64,000 bases of DNA from Cellvibrio fontiphilus_A (GCF_042646205.1 NZ_JBHRTF010000003.1:496001-560000); one strand, 5' to 3'; counted from the first letter of the stretch, positions 18,203 through 28,077 are shown. The notes: generated by a model not told the origin, from the letters alone. Translations and numbers: made by a program.

Positions 18203-20623
18203 ATGGTCGCTGAAACTCCTGTTGATACCCAGATTACCGATATCCCCTTACTGCCACTGCGTGATGTTGTTGTTTATCCGCATATGGTAACTCCCTTATT
18301 TGTCGGAAGAGGAAAGTCCATTGAGGCTCTTGAGCGAGCAATGGCCAATGACAAGCAGGTTTTGTTGGTCGCGCAAAAAAGTCCCCAACAAGATGAGCCC
18401 TCGGGGGATGATTTATATAAAGTTGGCACAGTAGCATCGATACTGCAGCTGCTTAAGTTGCCGGACGGTACAGTCAAAGTACTTATCGAAGGTCGTGAGC
18501 GCGTTCGAATTGAATCAATATTTGATTCTGGCTCTTATTTTAAAGCTAATGCGTCACTTATTGTGAGTCCTGAAGTCGAAACGTCGGAGGCCCGTGCGCT
18601 AATTGCTTCAGTAATGGGGCAGTTCGAGCAATACGTCAATTTGAGCAAGAAAGTTCCAGTTGAAGTAATTACCTCCCTCTCTGGCATCGACGATCCTGGC
18701 CGGCTGGCTGACACAATTGCTGCTCATATGTCGCTTGAGTTACCTAAGAAGCAGTCGGTATTGGAAGTGGCTGATATTCGTGAACGCATTGAGCACTTGC
18801 TGGATTTGATGGATGCAGAAGTGGATCTTTTTCATGTCGAAAAAAAGATTCGCGGGCGAGTCAAAAAGCAAATGGAAAAAAGCCAGCGCGAGTATTATTT
18901 AAATGAACAGATTAAAGCTATACAAAAAGAGCTGGGTGAGTTGGGTGAAGAGGTTAGCGAGGCTGACGAATTAGAGCGAAAAATCGCTGCAGCTGCTATG
19001 CCAAAAGAAGCTACAGAAAAAGCCCGAGCGGAACTTAACAAACTAAAATTAATGTCACCGATGTCAGCTGAGGCCTCTGTGCTTCGTGCTTATATTGACT
19101 GGATGATAAAAGTACCCTGGAGTAAAAAAAGTAAAGTCCGAAGTGATCTTGCTCGTGCTGAAGAGGTACTCAATAAGGATCATTTCGGCTTAGAAGAGGT
19201 CAAGGAGCGCATCTTGGAGTACCTTGCTGTTCAGCAGCGAGTTAAAAAAATTAAAGGACCGATTCTTTGTTTGGTTGGCCCCCCAGGTGTTGGTAAGACT
19301 TCTTTAGGGGAGTCTATTGCGCGAGCTACAAATCGTGAGTTTGTTCGAATGGCGCTAGGTGGTGTGCGCGATGAGGCCGAAATTCGTGGTCACAGACGTA
19401 CCTATATAGGCTCCCTGCCGGGTAAGTTGATTCAAAAAATGGCCAAAGTCGGGGTGAAAAATCCGCTCTTTTTGCTTGATGAGATCGATAAAATGGGAAT
19501 GGATAACCGCGGCGATCCTGCTTCAGCTTTACTTGAAGTGCTAGATCCTGAGCAAAATAGTCACTTCAATGATCACTACCTTGAAGTTGATTATGACTTA
19601 TCCGATGTGATGTTTGTTTGCACATCTAATTCTATGAACATTCCTGGTCCACTGCTTGATCGTATGGAAGTCATACGGATTCCCGGATATACGGAGGATG
19701 AAAAGCTAAATATTGCACAGCGCTATCTGATTCCTAAACAAGTTAAAGCTAATGGTCTGAAAGATGCTGAAATTGAAATTACAGCCGATTCAATCAGGGA
19801 CATTGTTCGTTATTACACACGTGAGGCTGGTGTTCGAGGATTGGAGCGAGAAATCGCAAAGATTTGTCGCAAGATTGTTGCGCGTCATGTTAAGGGGCGC
19901 ACTATAAGTGCGGAAGTGGTTCACCCATCCATCCTTGAAGACTTGTTAGGGGTTCGCAAGTTTGACTATGGCAAGGCGGAGAGTAAGGATCAGGTTGGTC
20001 AGGTTACAGGTTTGGCTTGGACTCAAGTAGGTGGAGAGCTGTTAACTATCGAAGCATCTGCAGTGGCTGGGAAAGGAAGGATTATTAAGACAGGATCACT
20101 GGGTGACGTGATGCAAGAATCTATTCAGGCAGCACTGACTGTTGTTCGCTCGCGAGGCCAGGCTTTGGGAATAGCGCCAGACCATCATGAAAAAGTTGAT
20201 ATCCATATTCACGTACCTGAAGGGGCAACACCTAAAGATGGTCCAAGTGCAGGTATTGCCATGTGCACTGCATTGGTTTCTGTACAAACCGGTATCCCTG
20301 TTAAAGCTGATGTTGCAATGACCGGTGAAATTACATTGCGCGGAGAGGTCTTGAGAATAGGAGGACTCAAGGAAAAACTACTTGCTGCTCACAGAGGTGG
20401 TATTAGAACGGTTATCATCCCCGCTGACAACGAGCGTGATCTCAAAGAGATTCCATCAAATATCAAAGAAGACCTGTCAATTAAACCGGTCAAATGGATT
20501 GATGAAGTTTTAGAAATTGCTCTTCAATACAGTCCCAAGCCAATTAGTGATGAAGAGTATCGGGCTTTGGAGAAAGCAGCACAAAAGTCAGATGAGGCAG
20601 ATAGTAGACTGAGCACCCATTAA
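18203..20623 (+). CDS. lon: ATP-dependent protease Lon
   Basis: An 806-residue LonA protease. The N-terminal substrate-binding domain (about 13-205) begins IPLLPLRDVVVYPHMV. A coiled-coil region around 205-270 precedes the AAA+ domain with Walker A GPPGVGKTS and Walker B LFLLDEIDK. The C-terminal protease domain has catalytic Ser682 in DGPSAGIAM and the partner Lys in GGLKEK. It degrades misfolded and regulatory proteins in the cytoplasm. The ribosome site is GAGAGGA. A heat-shock-like promoter lies upstream. Confidence 0.97.
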   Translation: MVAETPVDTQITDIPLLPLRDVVVYPHMVTPLFVGRGKSIEALERAMANDKQVLLVAQKSPQQDEPSGDDLYKVGTVASILQLLKLPDGTVKVLIEGRERVRIESIFDSGSYFKANASLIVSPEVETSEARALIASVMGQFEQYVNLSKKVPVEVITSLSGIDDPGRLADTIAAHMSLELPKKQSVLEVADIRERIEHLLDLMDAEVDLFHVEKKIRGRVKKQMEKSQREYYLNEQIKAIQKELGELGEEVSEADELERKIAAAAMPKEATEKARAELNKLKLMSPMSAEASVLRAYIDWMIKVPWSKKSKVRSDLARAEEVLNKDHFGLEEVKERILEYLAVQQRVKKIKGPILCLVGPPGVGKTSLGESIARATNREFVRMALGGVRDEAEIRGHRRTYIGSLPGKLIQKMAKVGVKNPLFLLDEIDKMGMDNRGDPASALLEVLDPEQNSHFNDHYLEVDYDLSDVMFVCTSNSMNIPGPLLDRMEVIRIPGYTEDEKLNIAQRYLIPKQVKANGLKDAEIEITADSIRDIVRYYTREAGVRGLEREIAKICRKIVARHVKGRTISAEVVHPSILEDLLGVRKFDYGKAESKDQVGQVTGLAWTQVGGELLTIEASAVAGKGRIIKTGSLGDVMQESIQAALTVVRSRGQALGIAPDHHEKVDIHIHVPEGATPKDGPSAGIAMCTALVSVQTGIPVKADVAMTGEITLRGEVLRIGGLKEKLLAAHRGGIRTVIIPADNERDLKEIPSNIKEDLSIKPVKWIDEVLEIALQYSPKPISDEEYRALEKAAQKSDEADSRLSTH

Positions 20624-20827
20624 AGCTTTCAAGTGGGGCATTTGGTATGGCTGCTTGTTTTGTGATCAAAGCGGGGTGGGTTTTGTGTAAAGCTGTAAGC
20701 TTTCCTTGACCCTCCGATTTTCAGTTGGTATAAATCGCAATTCATTTGCTGCACAGACTATGCGAATTAAATGCGTGATTAAATTTGTACTGTGTGTTTA
20801 GAAACAAATAATCAAAAGGGGTTAAGT

Positions 20828-21100
20828 GTGAACAAAACTGAGCTGATTGAAGCCATCGCCGCATCTGCGGATATACCAAAGGCAGCTGCTGGACGCGCGC
20901 TGGATGCTGTGGTTGAGAGCATTACAGGGGCCCTTAAGAATGGCGACTCCGTTGTTTTGGTGGGGTTTGGCACCTTCGCGGTTAAAGAGCGTGCTGCCCG
21001 TACTGGTCGCAACCCTCAGACTGGTGCTGAGATCAAAATTGCAGCGGCCAAAGTTCCTGGTTTTAAACCCGGTAAGTCTTTGAAAGACGCGGTAAATTAA
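20828..21100 (+). CDS. hupB: DNA-binding protein HU-beta
   Basis: A 90-residue nucleoid protein that binds and bends DNA as a dimer. The family motif VGFGTFAVKERAARTGRNPQTG and the C-terminal PGFKPGKSLKDAVN are visible. The GTG at 20828 is chosen (giving VNKTELIEAIA) because AAAAGGGG lies 6 nt upstream and the length is exactly that of HU-beta. The upstream in-frame ATG at 20792 would add 12 residues not seen in the family. Position after lon is conserved. Confidence 0.96.
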   Translation: MNKTELIEAIAASADIPKAAAGRALDAVVESITGALKNGDSVVLVGFGTFAVKERAARTGRNPQTGAEIKIAAAKVPGFKPGKSLKDAVN

Positions 21101-21137
21101 TTTGGTTTTTGTAGGTTTTATGCCAACCACGAAACAC

Positions 21138-21167
21138 AAAAAGCGCATCTAGGTGCGCTTTTTTTTT
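21138..21167 (+). terminator. intrinsic terminator after hupB
   Basis: Stem AAAAAGCGCA / TGCGCTTTTT with a 6-nt loop, followed by more T (nine in all). Confidence 0.88.
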
Positions 21168-21285
21168 AGTGATTTTAGTATTTGAATGAATTTAAAAAGC
21201 TAAATCAATTCTAATAAGTACCATAAGTCCCTCTGTATGCCTCTTAGGAAGCTATCAGATATTCCCATCATGTTAGGAGTTTAAA

Positions 21286-23157
21286 ATGTTACAACACCTC
21301 AGAGATAATTCCAGAGGAGTAATCTCTTTCATCTTAATCGGATTTCTGGTGATCATTTTTGCCCTTACCGGTGTTGAGGCATTATTCAACTGGGATACAT
21401 CCGCGAATCAAGCTGCCAAGGTTAATGGTGAGCAAATTACTGAAATGGATGTGGCTCGTGCAGTTAGTATGCAGAAACAGCAAATGCTTAATTTATACGG
21501 CGATCAAATTCCTGCTCAATTTTTGAGTGATGAATATTTGCGCAAGCCGGCTTTGGATAATCTGATCCAGCGGTTGATTTTATCTCAGGCTGCAAAAGAT
21601 GTAGGCATGGCAATCGATGAGAATTATCTTGCAGAACAAATTACAACAACTCCGCAGTTCAAGAATGAGTCTGGAGTGTTTGATAATAGTGCTTATCAGA
21701 GATTACTTCGTAATATGGGTTACACCCATAGTTCATACACCAAGATTCTCTCTGATGAATTAATTATCAATCAATTACAAGCGGGCGTTGCTCAGAGTAG
21801 CTTTTCTACTAACGTTCAACTTGAAGATGCAATTGCATTAAGTTTTCAATCGCGCGATATACAATACGTAATATTGCCATCAGCTAAGGCACGTGACTCG
21901 ATTCAGTTACAGGACTCTGATATCCAAACTTACTATGATGCGAATCAAGGGATGTTTGTAAGCGAAGAGCAGGTTGCTGTCGATTACATTAATTTGAGTG
22001 TCCAGGACTTAATGAAAAATGTATCGGTATCTGACAGTCAGATTCGTGAGCAGTATGAACAAAATTTATCATCTTTTGTTGCTGCACCTGAGCGTCAAGC
22101 AGCGCACATTTTAATCGAAAATAATGATGCTGATAAAGTTAAAATTATTTCCGAGAAATTGGCATCCGGTTCTGAATTCGCTGACTTGGCAAAGGAATAC
22201 TCTGATGATTTAGGAAGTAAAGATCAGGGTGGTGATCTTGGTTTTAGTTCGGGTGACGCTTTTCCTAAAGAGTTTGAAACTGCACTTTCTAGCCTTAAAG
22301 TTGGTGAAGTTTCTGCACCCGTAAAAACAGATGCAGGGACCCACTTTATTAAACTGTTGGCTGAGAAAAATACAACGCCACCTAGCTTCGAAGAGCAAAA
22401 AGTTGAAATTGAGGAGCAGATTAAGCGAGCAGAGGCTGAGTTGCTTTTTGTTGCCCAGCTTGAAAAATTGCGTGATCTTTCCTACAACGCTGAGAGTTTG
22501 TCTGATGTAGCTAAGGAATTAAATTTGACTGCAGTCAATTCCGGGCTTTTTGAAAAAAGTAAAGGCCAGGGTGTGATGGCTAATCCAAAAGTTGTTGATG
22601 CTGCTTTCTCGGATGAAGTTCTGCGCGATGGCAACGCCAGTGATGTGATCGAAATTGACTCCAGTAATGTACTCGTGCTAAAGATGACTGAGCACAAGCC
22701 CAGTAAGACAAAGTCATTGAGCGAAGTAAAACAGCAAATCGAAGATACGCTCAAAGATCAGAAAGCTCGTGCAGTACTGACCGAACAATCGCAAAAATTT
22801 ATTGCAGATATCAAAGCAGGTTCGTCTTTGGCTGATTTGAGCAGTGCGGCTAATCTAGAGATTAAAGAGTTTAAAGAGGCGACGCGCAATTCAGCTGGAG
22901 TTGACACCGATGTACTACGTTATGCTTTCTCTATGCCAAAGCCTTCAGCTAATCAACCTGCTGTAGGCAATGTAATTACATCTGCAGGCGATATGGCTAT
23001 TGTTGTTTTAAGTGCAGTGTCTTCAGGTGTAGGAAACAAAGTCGCAGAAGAACAGCGTTCGGCCATTAGCTCTCAGTTAGCCTCTTTATATGGAAGGAAT
23101 GATTTTTCTGGATTCCAAAAGTTCTTGAAAGACTCAGCTGATATTGAGCAGAAATAA
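21286..23157 (+). CDS. ppiD: periplasmic folding chaperone PpiD (SurA_N and parvulin domains)
   Basis: A 623-residue inner-membrane-anchored protein of the PpiD type. A single N-terminal span (about 13-34, VISFILIGFLVIIFALTGVEAL) leaves the rest in the periplasm. A SurA_N-like chaperone region (about 40-240) is followed by a parvulin-type PPIase domain (about 268-368; ILIEN, FADLAKEYSDD, GGDLGF) and a C-terminal chaperone-like segment. It assists newly exported proteins near the Sec translocon. The order hupB-ppiD is conserved. A terminator follows. Confidence 0.93.
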   Translation: MLQHLRDNSRGVISFILIGFLVIIFALTGVEALFNWDTSANQAAKVNGEQITEMDVARAVSMQKQQMLNLYGDQIPAQFLSDEYLRKPALDNLIQRLILSQAAKDVGMAIDENYLAEQITTTPQFKNESGVFDNSAYQRLLRNMGYTHSSYTKILSDELIINQLQAGVAQSSFSTNVQLEDAIALSFQSRDIQYVILPSAKARDSIQLQDSDIQTYYDANQGMFVSEEQVAVDYINLSVQDLMKNVSVSDSQIREQYEQNLSSFVAAPERQAAHILIENNDADKVKIISEKLASGSEFADLAKEYSDDLGSKDQGGDLGFSSGDAFPKEFETALSSLKVGEVSAPVKTDAGTHFIKLLAEKNTTPPSFEEQKVEIEEQIKRAEAELLFVAQLEKLRDLSYNAESLSDVAKELNLTAVNSGLFEKSKGQGVMANPKVVDAAFSDEVLRDGNASDVIEIDSSNVLVLKMTEHKPSKTKSLSEVKQQIEDTLKDQKARAVLTEQSQKFIADIKAGSSLADLSSAANLEIKEFKEATRNSAGVDTDVLRYAFSMPKPSANQPAVGNVITSAGDMAIVVLSAVSSGVGNKVAEEQRSAISSQLASLYGRNDFSGFQKFLKDSADIEQK

Positions 23158-23185
23158 CGGTCAGTTATTTTTCGTTAAAAAGAAG

Positions 23186-23212
23186 AACCCGCATCCTTGA
23201 TGCGGGTTTTTT
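23186..23212 (+). terminator. intrinsic terminator after ppiD
   Basis: A 9-bp stem (AACCCGCAT / ATGCGGGTT) with a 5-nt loop and a run of six T. Confidence 0.9.
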
Positions 23213-23296
23213 CTTTTTAATCACGCCTAAATTTTTTTAGTCATACTTATCTTCACGGATGGGGTTTATCTCTCTTCCTTATATAGGCATCATAGC

Positions 23297-23348
23297 TTGT
23301 AAATAGGTATTATATGTAATATAAATATAACTTATAGGCGGGGCCTAT
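23297..23348 (+). promoter_or_regulatory. promoter region of GH53 galactanase with inverted repeats
   Basis: TTGTAA (23297-23302), a 17-nt spacer and TATAAA (23320-23325) form a sigma-70-like promoter. The -10 overlaps an inverted repeat TTATAT-GTA-ATATAA (23310-23324). Just downstream, ATAGGC-GGG-GCCTAT (23334-23348) is a second perfect inverted repeat; related ATAGG(C/T) copies occur at 23283 and 23303. The layout is what one expects for a repressor-controlled sugar gene, but the regulator is not in view. Confidence 0.5.
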
Positions 23349-23430
23349 GTTGTATAGCTGGTTGCAACGCTAGCGTGAAGGGAGGCAAATATCTGATAAC
23401 AATAACTTTAGGTTCAATGGAGATATCCCC

Positions 23431-24432
23431 ATGAAAAAAACATTTCTTTCTTTGTGTATTGGTGCAGTGTTGTCAACTTCAGCTGCATGTGGCTGGGGGG
23501 CACCAGTTAAAGGTGCTGATGTTAGTTGGACATCTGAAATAGAGGCTAATGGCATTAGCTACTACAACCGAAATGGTGTGAAAAAAGATATTCTCGCCAT
23601 TATGAAAGAGCAAGGTATGACCGCTGTGCGTTTGCGTGTATGGGTAAACCCTGCTGATGGTTGGTATAACTCAACGCAGGATGTGGTTGCAAAAGCAAAG
23701 CGTGTAAAAGCAGCAGGCATGAAATTAATGATTGATTTCCATTACAGTGATACTTGGGCTGATCCCGGGCATCAAACAAAACCAGCTGCATGGAATAGTT
23801 ATTCGCTACAGCAGTTGATGGATGCTGTATGGAATTCAACACGCTATACGCTACAAGCAGTCAAAGATGCAGGCGTTACGGTGGATTGGGTTCAGGTTGG
23901 AAATGAAACAAACAATGGAATGCTGTGGAACGAAGGTAAGGCATCGGTCAACATGAAAAACTACGCTTGGTTAACCAATACTGGTTACAACGCGGTAAAA
24001 AGTATTTATTCCAGTGCGAAAGTTGTAGTGCACCTAGCAAACTGTCATGACAACGCTAATTTCCGTTGGATTTTTGATGGACTTAAAACAAATGGTGCCA
24101 AGTTCGACATTATTGGTGCCTCGTCCTACCCGACAAACGCAACTGGCTACACTTGGCAAGCTGCAAATAGCGCATGTTTAAATAATTTGAATGATATGGT
24201 TGCGCGTTATGCTGTACCAGTAATGATTTCTGAAATTGGCGTGCCTTGGGATCATGCTCAGGCTCAAACTATTGTTAAGGATATGATCACAAAAGTAGGG
24301 CAGGTAAGTGGTGGTAAGGGGATTGGTATTTTCTATTGGGAGCCTCAGGCGCGTCCCGGCTGGAAGGGCTACACGCTCGGGGCTATGGACAATAATGGCA
24401 AAGCAACAGCGGTGTGGGACGCCTTCAAGTAG
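23431..24432 (+). CDS. secreted arabinogalactan endo-beta-1,4-galactanase, GH53
   Basis: A 333-residue enzyme that cuts beta-1,4-galactan (the side chain of pectin). A signal peptide (about 1-24, MKKTFLSLCIGAVLS...) is followed by a GH53 TIM barrel. Family marks are GADVSWTSEIE, AVRLRVWVNP, the acid/base Glu159 in VGNETNNG and the nucleophile Glu268 in ISEIGVPWD. No carbohydrate-binding module is attached. The ribosome site is GGAG about 9 nt before the ATG. Its neighbours on the other strand are a GH2 beta-galactosidase and a second GH53, so it belongs to a galactan-degrading locus. Export to the periplasm or medium is likely. Confidence 0.93.
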   Translation: MKKTFLSLCIGAVLSTSAACGWGAPVKGADVSWTSEIEANGISYYNRNGVKKDILAIMKEQGMTAVRLRVWVNPADGWYNSTQDVVAKAKRVKAAGMKLMIDFHYSDTWADPGHQTKPAAWNSYSLQQLMDAVWNSTRYTLQAVKDAGVTVDWVQVGNETNNGMLWNEGKASVNMKNYAWLTNTGYNAVKSIYSSAKVVVHLANCHDNANFRWIFDGLKTNGAKFDIIGASSYPTNATGYTWQAANSACLNNLNDMVARYAVPVMISEIGVPWDHAQAQTIVKDMITKVGQVSGGKGIGIFYWEPQARPGWKGYTLGAMDNNGKATAVWDAFK

Positions 24433-24456
24433 TATTGAGAATGTGAGTGCGACCTG

Positions 24457-24490
24457 AATAAAAAGCCCTGTTTTTACAGGGCTTTTTATT
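24457..24490. terminator. bidirectional intrinsic terminator between convergent GH53 and GH2 genes
   Basis: A 15-bp perfect stem with a TTTT loop; both outer ends are A/T runs, so each strand ends in T-rich sequence. Confidence 0.9.
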
Positions 24491-24511
24491 AACTGCAGAG
24501 GTAGTCTGCGA

Positions 24512-26854
24512 TCATTTAATTTGCAGAGTTGATGTGGGTAGTTTGTCTGCTTCTGCGGTCACCTGAATATCCGTTAGTGAGTCGCCAATTTCCACTAATG
24601 CAGTGGCGATTCCAGCGGCAGTAGTAACAGAGGTTGGACTTATCAGTTTGGCGGAGCCTGTAACACTAAATTTCACGGGTATTCCGTTGCTATGAACCCG
24701 GTTGCCGTTTTTATCCTGCAAGTGAGCGTATACAAAAACGGTATCTTTTACTCCTGCAACAGGGGCTTTTCCACTTGTATCGATAGTTAAGTTCATTTTT
24801 TCAACTGCGCCGGGTGTTGTAACACTGTATTCGGCAACCGCCTTACCTGAGCGATAACCTATAGCTTTGAGTTCGCCAACTTCAAATGCAGGAATTGTAA
24901 AAGTAAAAGGAGGATGCTTCAGATTGGTTGTGTTTGGATTAACATCCGGTTTTTGTTTTGCGATCACTTTTCCATTGAGCAGTAATTCCACTTCATCTGT
25001 ATTGCTAAAAACTCTTACATTGAGCGGTGAGTGTTGAGTCCATTCGCTGGCGATAAAAACCATAGGGCCTGAAGCAAATTTTTCTGAAACCTCATCGGGG
25101 CTGCGCTGGCTTTGATAAAAGTAATAGCTGTATTTAGGCAAACGGTCGATGCTCATAATGCCCGAGCTTTCCAAGTCAGGTGCGTAACCGCGATTGTAAT
25201 CAAACATTACCCAATAACCGTCAGCGAATGCCGGTGTATTAAAGTTATCGTTATGCGCCTCTTGAATATTTGATGCTTGTTGTAATAAACGTATTTCACC
25301 ATCGCTAAGCAATTGACGACTTGAGCGGTCTGCTTGTAATAAATTTGCCCAAGCGCTTTGATTCAAGCCCGCGTTCATTGCGTAGTATTCCCAATCTCCA
25401 TATTCACTCACAATATATGGCTTAGCTGGGGTTTTGTAGTGTTCCAAGCGATGTTGGCGCGCTTGCAAATAAATATCATAACCGTACTCCTGCCAACCTG
25501 CAGAGAGCGCACCTGGATATTCCTGTTTGATAATTGTAGTGAGCGAATCGATAAAGGCCTCACTCATCCAGGATTCATTAAGAGAACATTCCCATGCCAT
25601 GACTGATGCATGATTGCGGTCGCGACGAATAAGATCCCGGCAGGTTTGTTGAATCTGAGCCTGAAATGCAGGGTCTTCCGAAAAGTATTGCCAGCCTAAA
25701 ATAGAATTTAGTAAAACCAAACCTAACTCATCAGCAGCGGCCATAAAAGCAGGAGAGTGGGGGTAGTGGGAAAGACGAACATAATCAAAACCGGCAGATT
25801 TAATTTTTACTGCATCGCGATAGTCAGCTTCATCGGAAGTGGCGTAACCAATATAGGGATATTCTTGATGACGATTCACGCCACGTAAAAAAGTTTTTTC
25901 ACCATTAATATATAACTGCCCCTCGACCCATTTGAATTCACGGATGCCTATGCGATTTGTTTTTTCATCAACTAATGATTCTCCGTCATAAACGCGTGTC
26001 ACCAAATGATAAAGGTTTGGCGTTTTGGGTGACCAAAGGCGTGGATTTTTTACTATCAACTCAATGGTACTTTCAGCGTCAATGCTACCGTCAATCGTTT
26101 GCTGCGCGCTTGATTGAGTCGCCACTTTTTGATCACCATCGAGCAGCTCCTGCTCAACGCGAAATTGTTTTGATTTTTGGTTTTTGTTAACGAGATGCGT
26201 TTGTATATTTATAGTCGCTTCTGTCTGGCTCACGCTTGGATAGCGCACAAAAATTCCACCACTTGCTATTTTTCCAGCTGCTACCGGGTCGCTAATATGT
26301 AAGTCGTTATCGATTTGCAGATAGACATGGCGATAAATTCCACCATAGGTGTTGAAGTCCAGATCGTGCAGGGGTTTGGGGCCGGTGATGGGGTTATCCC
26401 TGTTGTCCAAACGAACGATTAATTCATTAGGTGCATCCCATACAAGTTTTTCAGTCAGGTTTACTGAAAAAGGTAAATAGCCGCCCAGATGCGTTGTGAG
26501 TTTTTCGCCATTTAGCCAGACCTCAGCAACGTTCATTGCTGCTTCAAATTTCACACTAACGTGTTTACCTTTCCAGGCAGGCTCGGGAGTAATAATTTTT
26601 TTGTACCAGGCATCCCCTTGAAATTGGTCATTTACTATCAATGGTTCAATTTTGGGCGTGTGGGGGATAGCAATAGTTTGCCATTGGGTTTGTGCTTGTG
26701 CAGACGCTAGATCCAGAACTTTTTCGCTGCGGAAAAATTGCCAGTCTTTATCGTAGTTGATGTCTGCTATGACACTGGTTTTTGGTGTTGGCGAGCAGGC
26801 AGCAATAAGCCCACACAATGCCAAGGCGCCCAATTTTTTCAGGTTTTTGTTCAT
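24512..26854 (-). CDS. lipoprotein beta-galactosidase, GH2
   Basis: A 780-residue GH2 enzyme. The N-terminus is a lipoprotein signal with lipobox LIAAC (Cys20), so it is probably anchored to a membrane facing the periplasm. The sugar-binding jelly-roll domain (about 30-200; TYGGIYRHVYL) is followed by an Ig-like domain (about 205-315) and the catalytic barrel (about 320-610; FLRGVNRHQEYP). The acid/base is Glu427 in SLNESWM and the nucleophile is Glu484 in VSEYGDWE. Two C-terminal beta-sandwich domains finish the protein, the last resembling a bacterial Ig-like domain. It would remove galactose from galacto-oligosaccharides made by the GH53 enzymes. It is downstream of, and probably co-transcribed with, the second GH53 (54-nt gap). 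Confidence 0.9.
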   Translation of the reverse strand: MNKNLKKLGALALCGLIAACSPTPKTSVIADINYDKDWQFFRSEKVLDLASAQAQTQWQTIAIPHTPKIEPLIVNDQFQGDAWYKKIITPEPAWKGKHVSVKFEAAMNVAEVWLNGEKLTTHLGGYLPFSVNLTEKLVWDAPNELIVRLDNRDNPITGPKPLHDLDFNTYGGIYRHVYLQIDNDLHISDPVAAGKIASGGIFVRYPSVSQTEATINIQTHLVNKNQKSKQFRVEQELLDGDQKVATQSSAQQTIDGSIDAESTIELIVKNPRLWSPKTPNLYHLVTRVYDGESLVDEKTNRIGIREFKWVEGQLYINGEKTFLRGVNRHQEYPYIGYATSDEADYRDAVKIKSAGFDYVRLSHYPHSPAFMAAADELGLVLLNSILGWQYFSEDPAFQAQIQQTCRDLIRRDRNHASVMAWECSLNESWMSEAFIDSLTTIIKQEYPGALSAGWQEYGYDIYLQARQHRLEHYKTPAKPYIVSEYGDWEYYAMNAGLNQSAWANLLQADRSSRQLLSDGEIRLLQQASNIQEAHNDNFNTPAFADGYWVMFDYNRGYAPDLESSGIMSIDRLPKYSYYFYQSQRSPDEVSEKFASGPMVFIASEWTQHSPLNVRVFSNTDEVELLLNGKVIAKQKPDVNPNTTNLKHPPFTFTIPAFEVGELKAIGYRSGKAVAEYSVTTPGAVEKMNLTIDTSGKAPVAGVKDTVFVYAHLQDKNGNRVHSNGIPVKFSVTGSAKLISPTSVTTAAGIATALVEIGDSLTDIQVTAEADKLPTSTLQIK

Positions 26855-26908
26855 CGATCATCTCTCTCTTTTAACATTATTTCAGTATCAGATTTTTTTG
26901 TATTTAAA

Positions 26909-28006
26909 TTATTGGGAGAAAAATAAAAATGCCGGCAAGGATTTGTTGCCATCCGCGGCGTTAAAGAAGCTGGCATTTTCCCAGTGTGAGCCTTGCCCCC
27001 AGAGGGTAGAACACTTAGTGCTTATCCACGCTGGTTCCCAATACACTATGCCCATGCCGCCAGATGCTTTTACTAAATTTCGCAAGGTGAGCAGATAGCT
27101 GGCTTGGCCTTTTGGCGTTGCTGGAAATTCTGGTTGCACTGCATTTTTGCCTAATACATTTGCGGCTTTATCATAATTTTGTAATGAATAAGGGTAGGCT
27201 GTTTCCACAATCAGAACCTCCTTGTTGTAGGTGTTTTTAAGAGTGGCAATCGCCTTTGGTAAATCTGCCAATTTGTAGGTTGACCATTGTGGATAATAAG
27301 AGAGGCCGATAATGTCATATCCCTCGACCCCGTTTTCTGTAGCTTGCTTAAACCACCAGATGGCATTTTCGGGTTGGGCGATATGCAGCACTATGCCAAT
27401 TGGTTTATTAGCTTTTTTACTGTAATCACGAACAGCTTTTATGCCGCTATTTAATAATTTGGCATTGCGCGTCCAGTTTGGAATGCCGTGAACAATTTTG
27501 TCCTTCGCTTGTAATATTTCGATATTGGTTTCATTGCCGACTTGAACCAAATCGGGTAACAGATTTTGTGTATCCAATGTTGCGAGGGTTGCGAAAGTGT
27601 AGTCGTAAAGTACTTGAGCTAATTCATCATCATTATTGATATTGGCCCAGGCCTTAGGGACAAATTGTTTTTCCGGATCGGTCCAGGTATCTGAATAATG
27701 AAAGTCGAGCAGGGTTTTCATTCCCTGATCTTTGGCGCGTTTTAGCGTTTTAGCGGCATCGGGCAAGTCGGAATATTGGGTCCAGTCTGCGTCGTGCCAT
27801 AGGCGAACCCTGATTAAATTCGCACCTTTTTCAGCGAAGAGCGCAAAAGGGTCTTTACGTTTGTTTTTATCAAAATATTTTGCCCCGCAATCTTCCATTT
27901 CGTTCACGTAGGATAGGTCAGCCCCCAGATAAAAAGGGTGCTCATTACTTTTGGCCAGGGCAGGGCTATTGATGATGCAAATAAAGATCAGGAGAAAATA
28001 CTTCAT
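26909..28006 (-). CDS. secreted endo-beta-1,4-galactanase, GH53 (second copy)
   Basis: A 365-residue GH53 enzyme with a short signal peptide (about 1-18, ending ALA). Motifs: LGADLSYVNEME at the start of the barrel, LIRVRLWHDAD, acid/base Glu159 in VGNETNIE and nucleophile Glu268 in LIVETAYPY. It is only distantly similar to the plus-strand GH53: its GADLSYVNEME and VETAYPY belong to a different branch from GADVSWTSEIE and SEIGVPW, so the two probably differ in preferred chain length or mode. It heads a two-gene minus-strand unit with the GH2 gene. A long inverted repeat overlaps its promoter. Confidence 0.92.
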   Translation of the reverse strand: MKYFLLIFICIINSPALAKSNEHPFYLGADLSYVNEMEDCGAKYFDKNKRKDPFALFAEKGANLIRVRLWHDADWTQYSDLPDAAKTLKRAKDQGMKTLLDFHYSDTWTDPEKQFVPKAWANINNDDELAQVLYDYTFATLATLDTQNLLPDLVQVGNETNIEILQAKDKIVHGIPNWTRNAKLLNSGIKAVRDYSKKANKPIGIVLHIAQPENAIWWFKQATENGVEGYDIIGLSYYPQWSTYKLADLPKAIATLKNTYNKEVLIVETAYPYSLQNYDKAANVLGKNAVQPEFPATPKGQASYLLTLRNLVKASGGMGIVYWEPAWISTKCSTLWGQGSHWENASFFNAADGNKSLPAFLFFSQ

Positions 28007-28077
28007 TTGTTATTCCTATTATGGGTAGGCGTCTGACGGCTGTTTGATTTGAAAAAACAGCTGAAGCTGCGGACATG

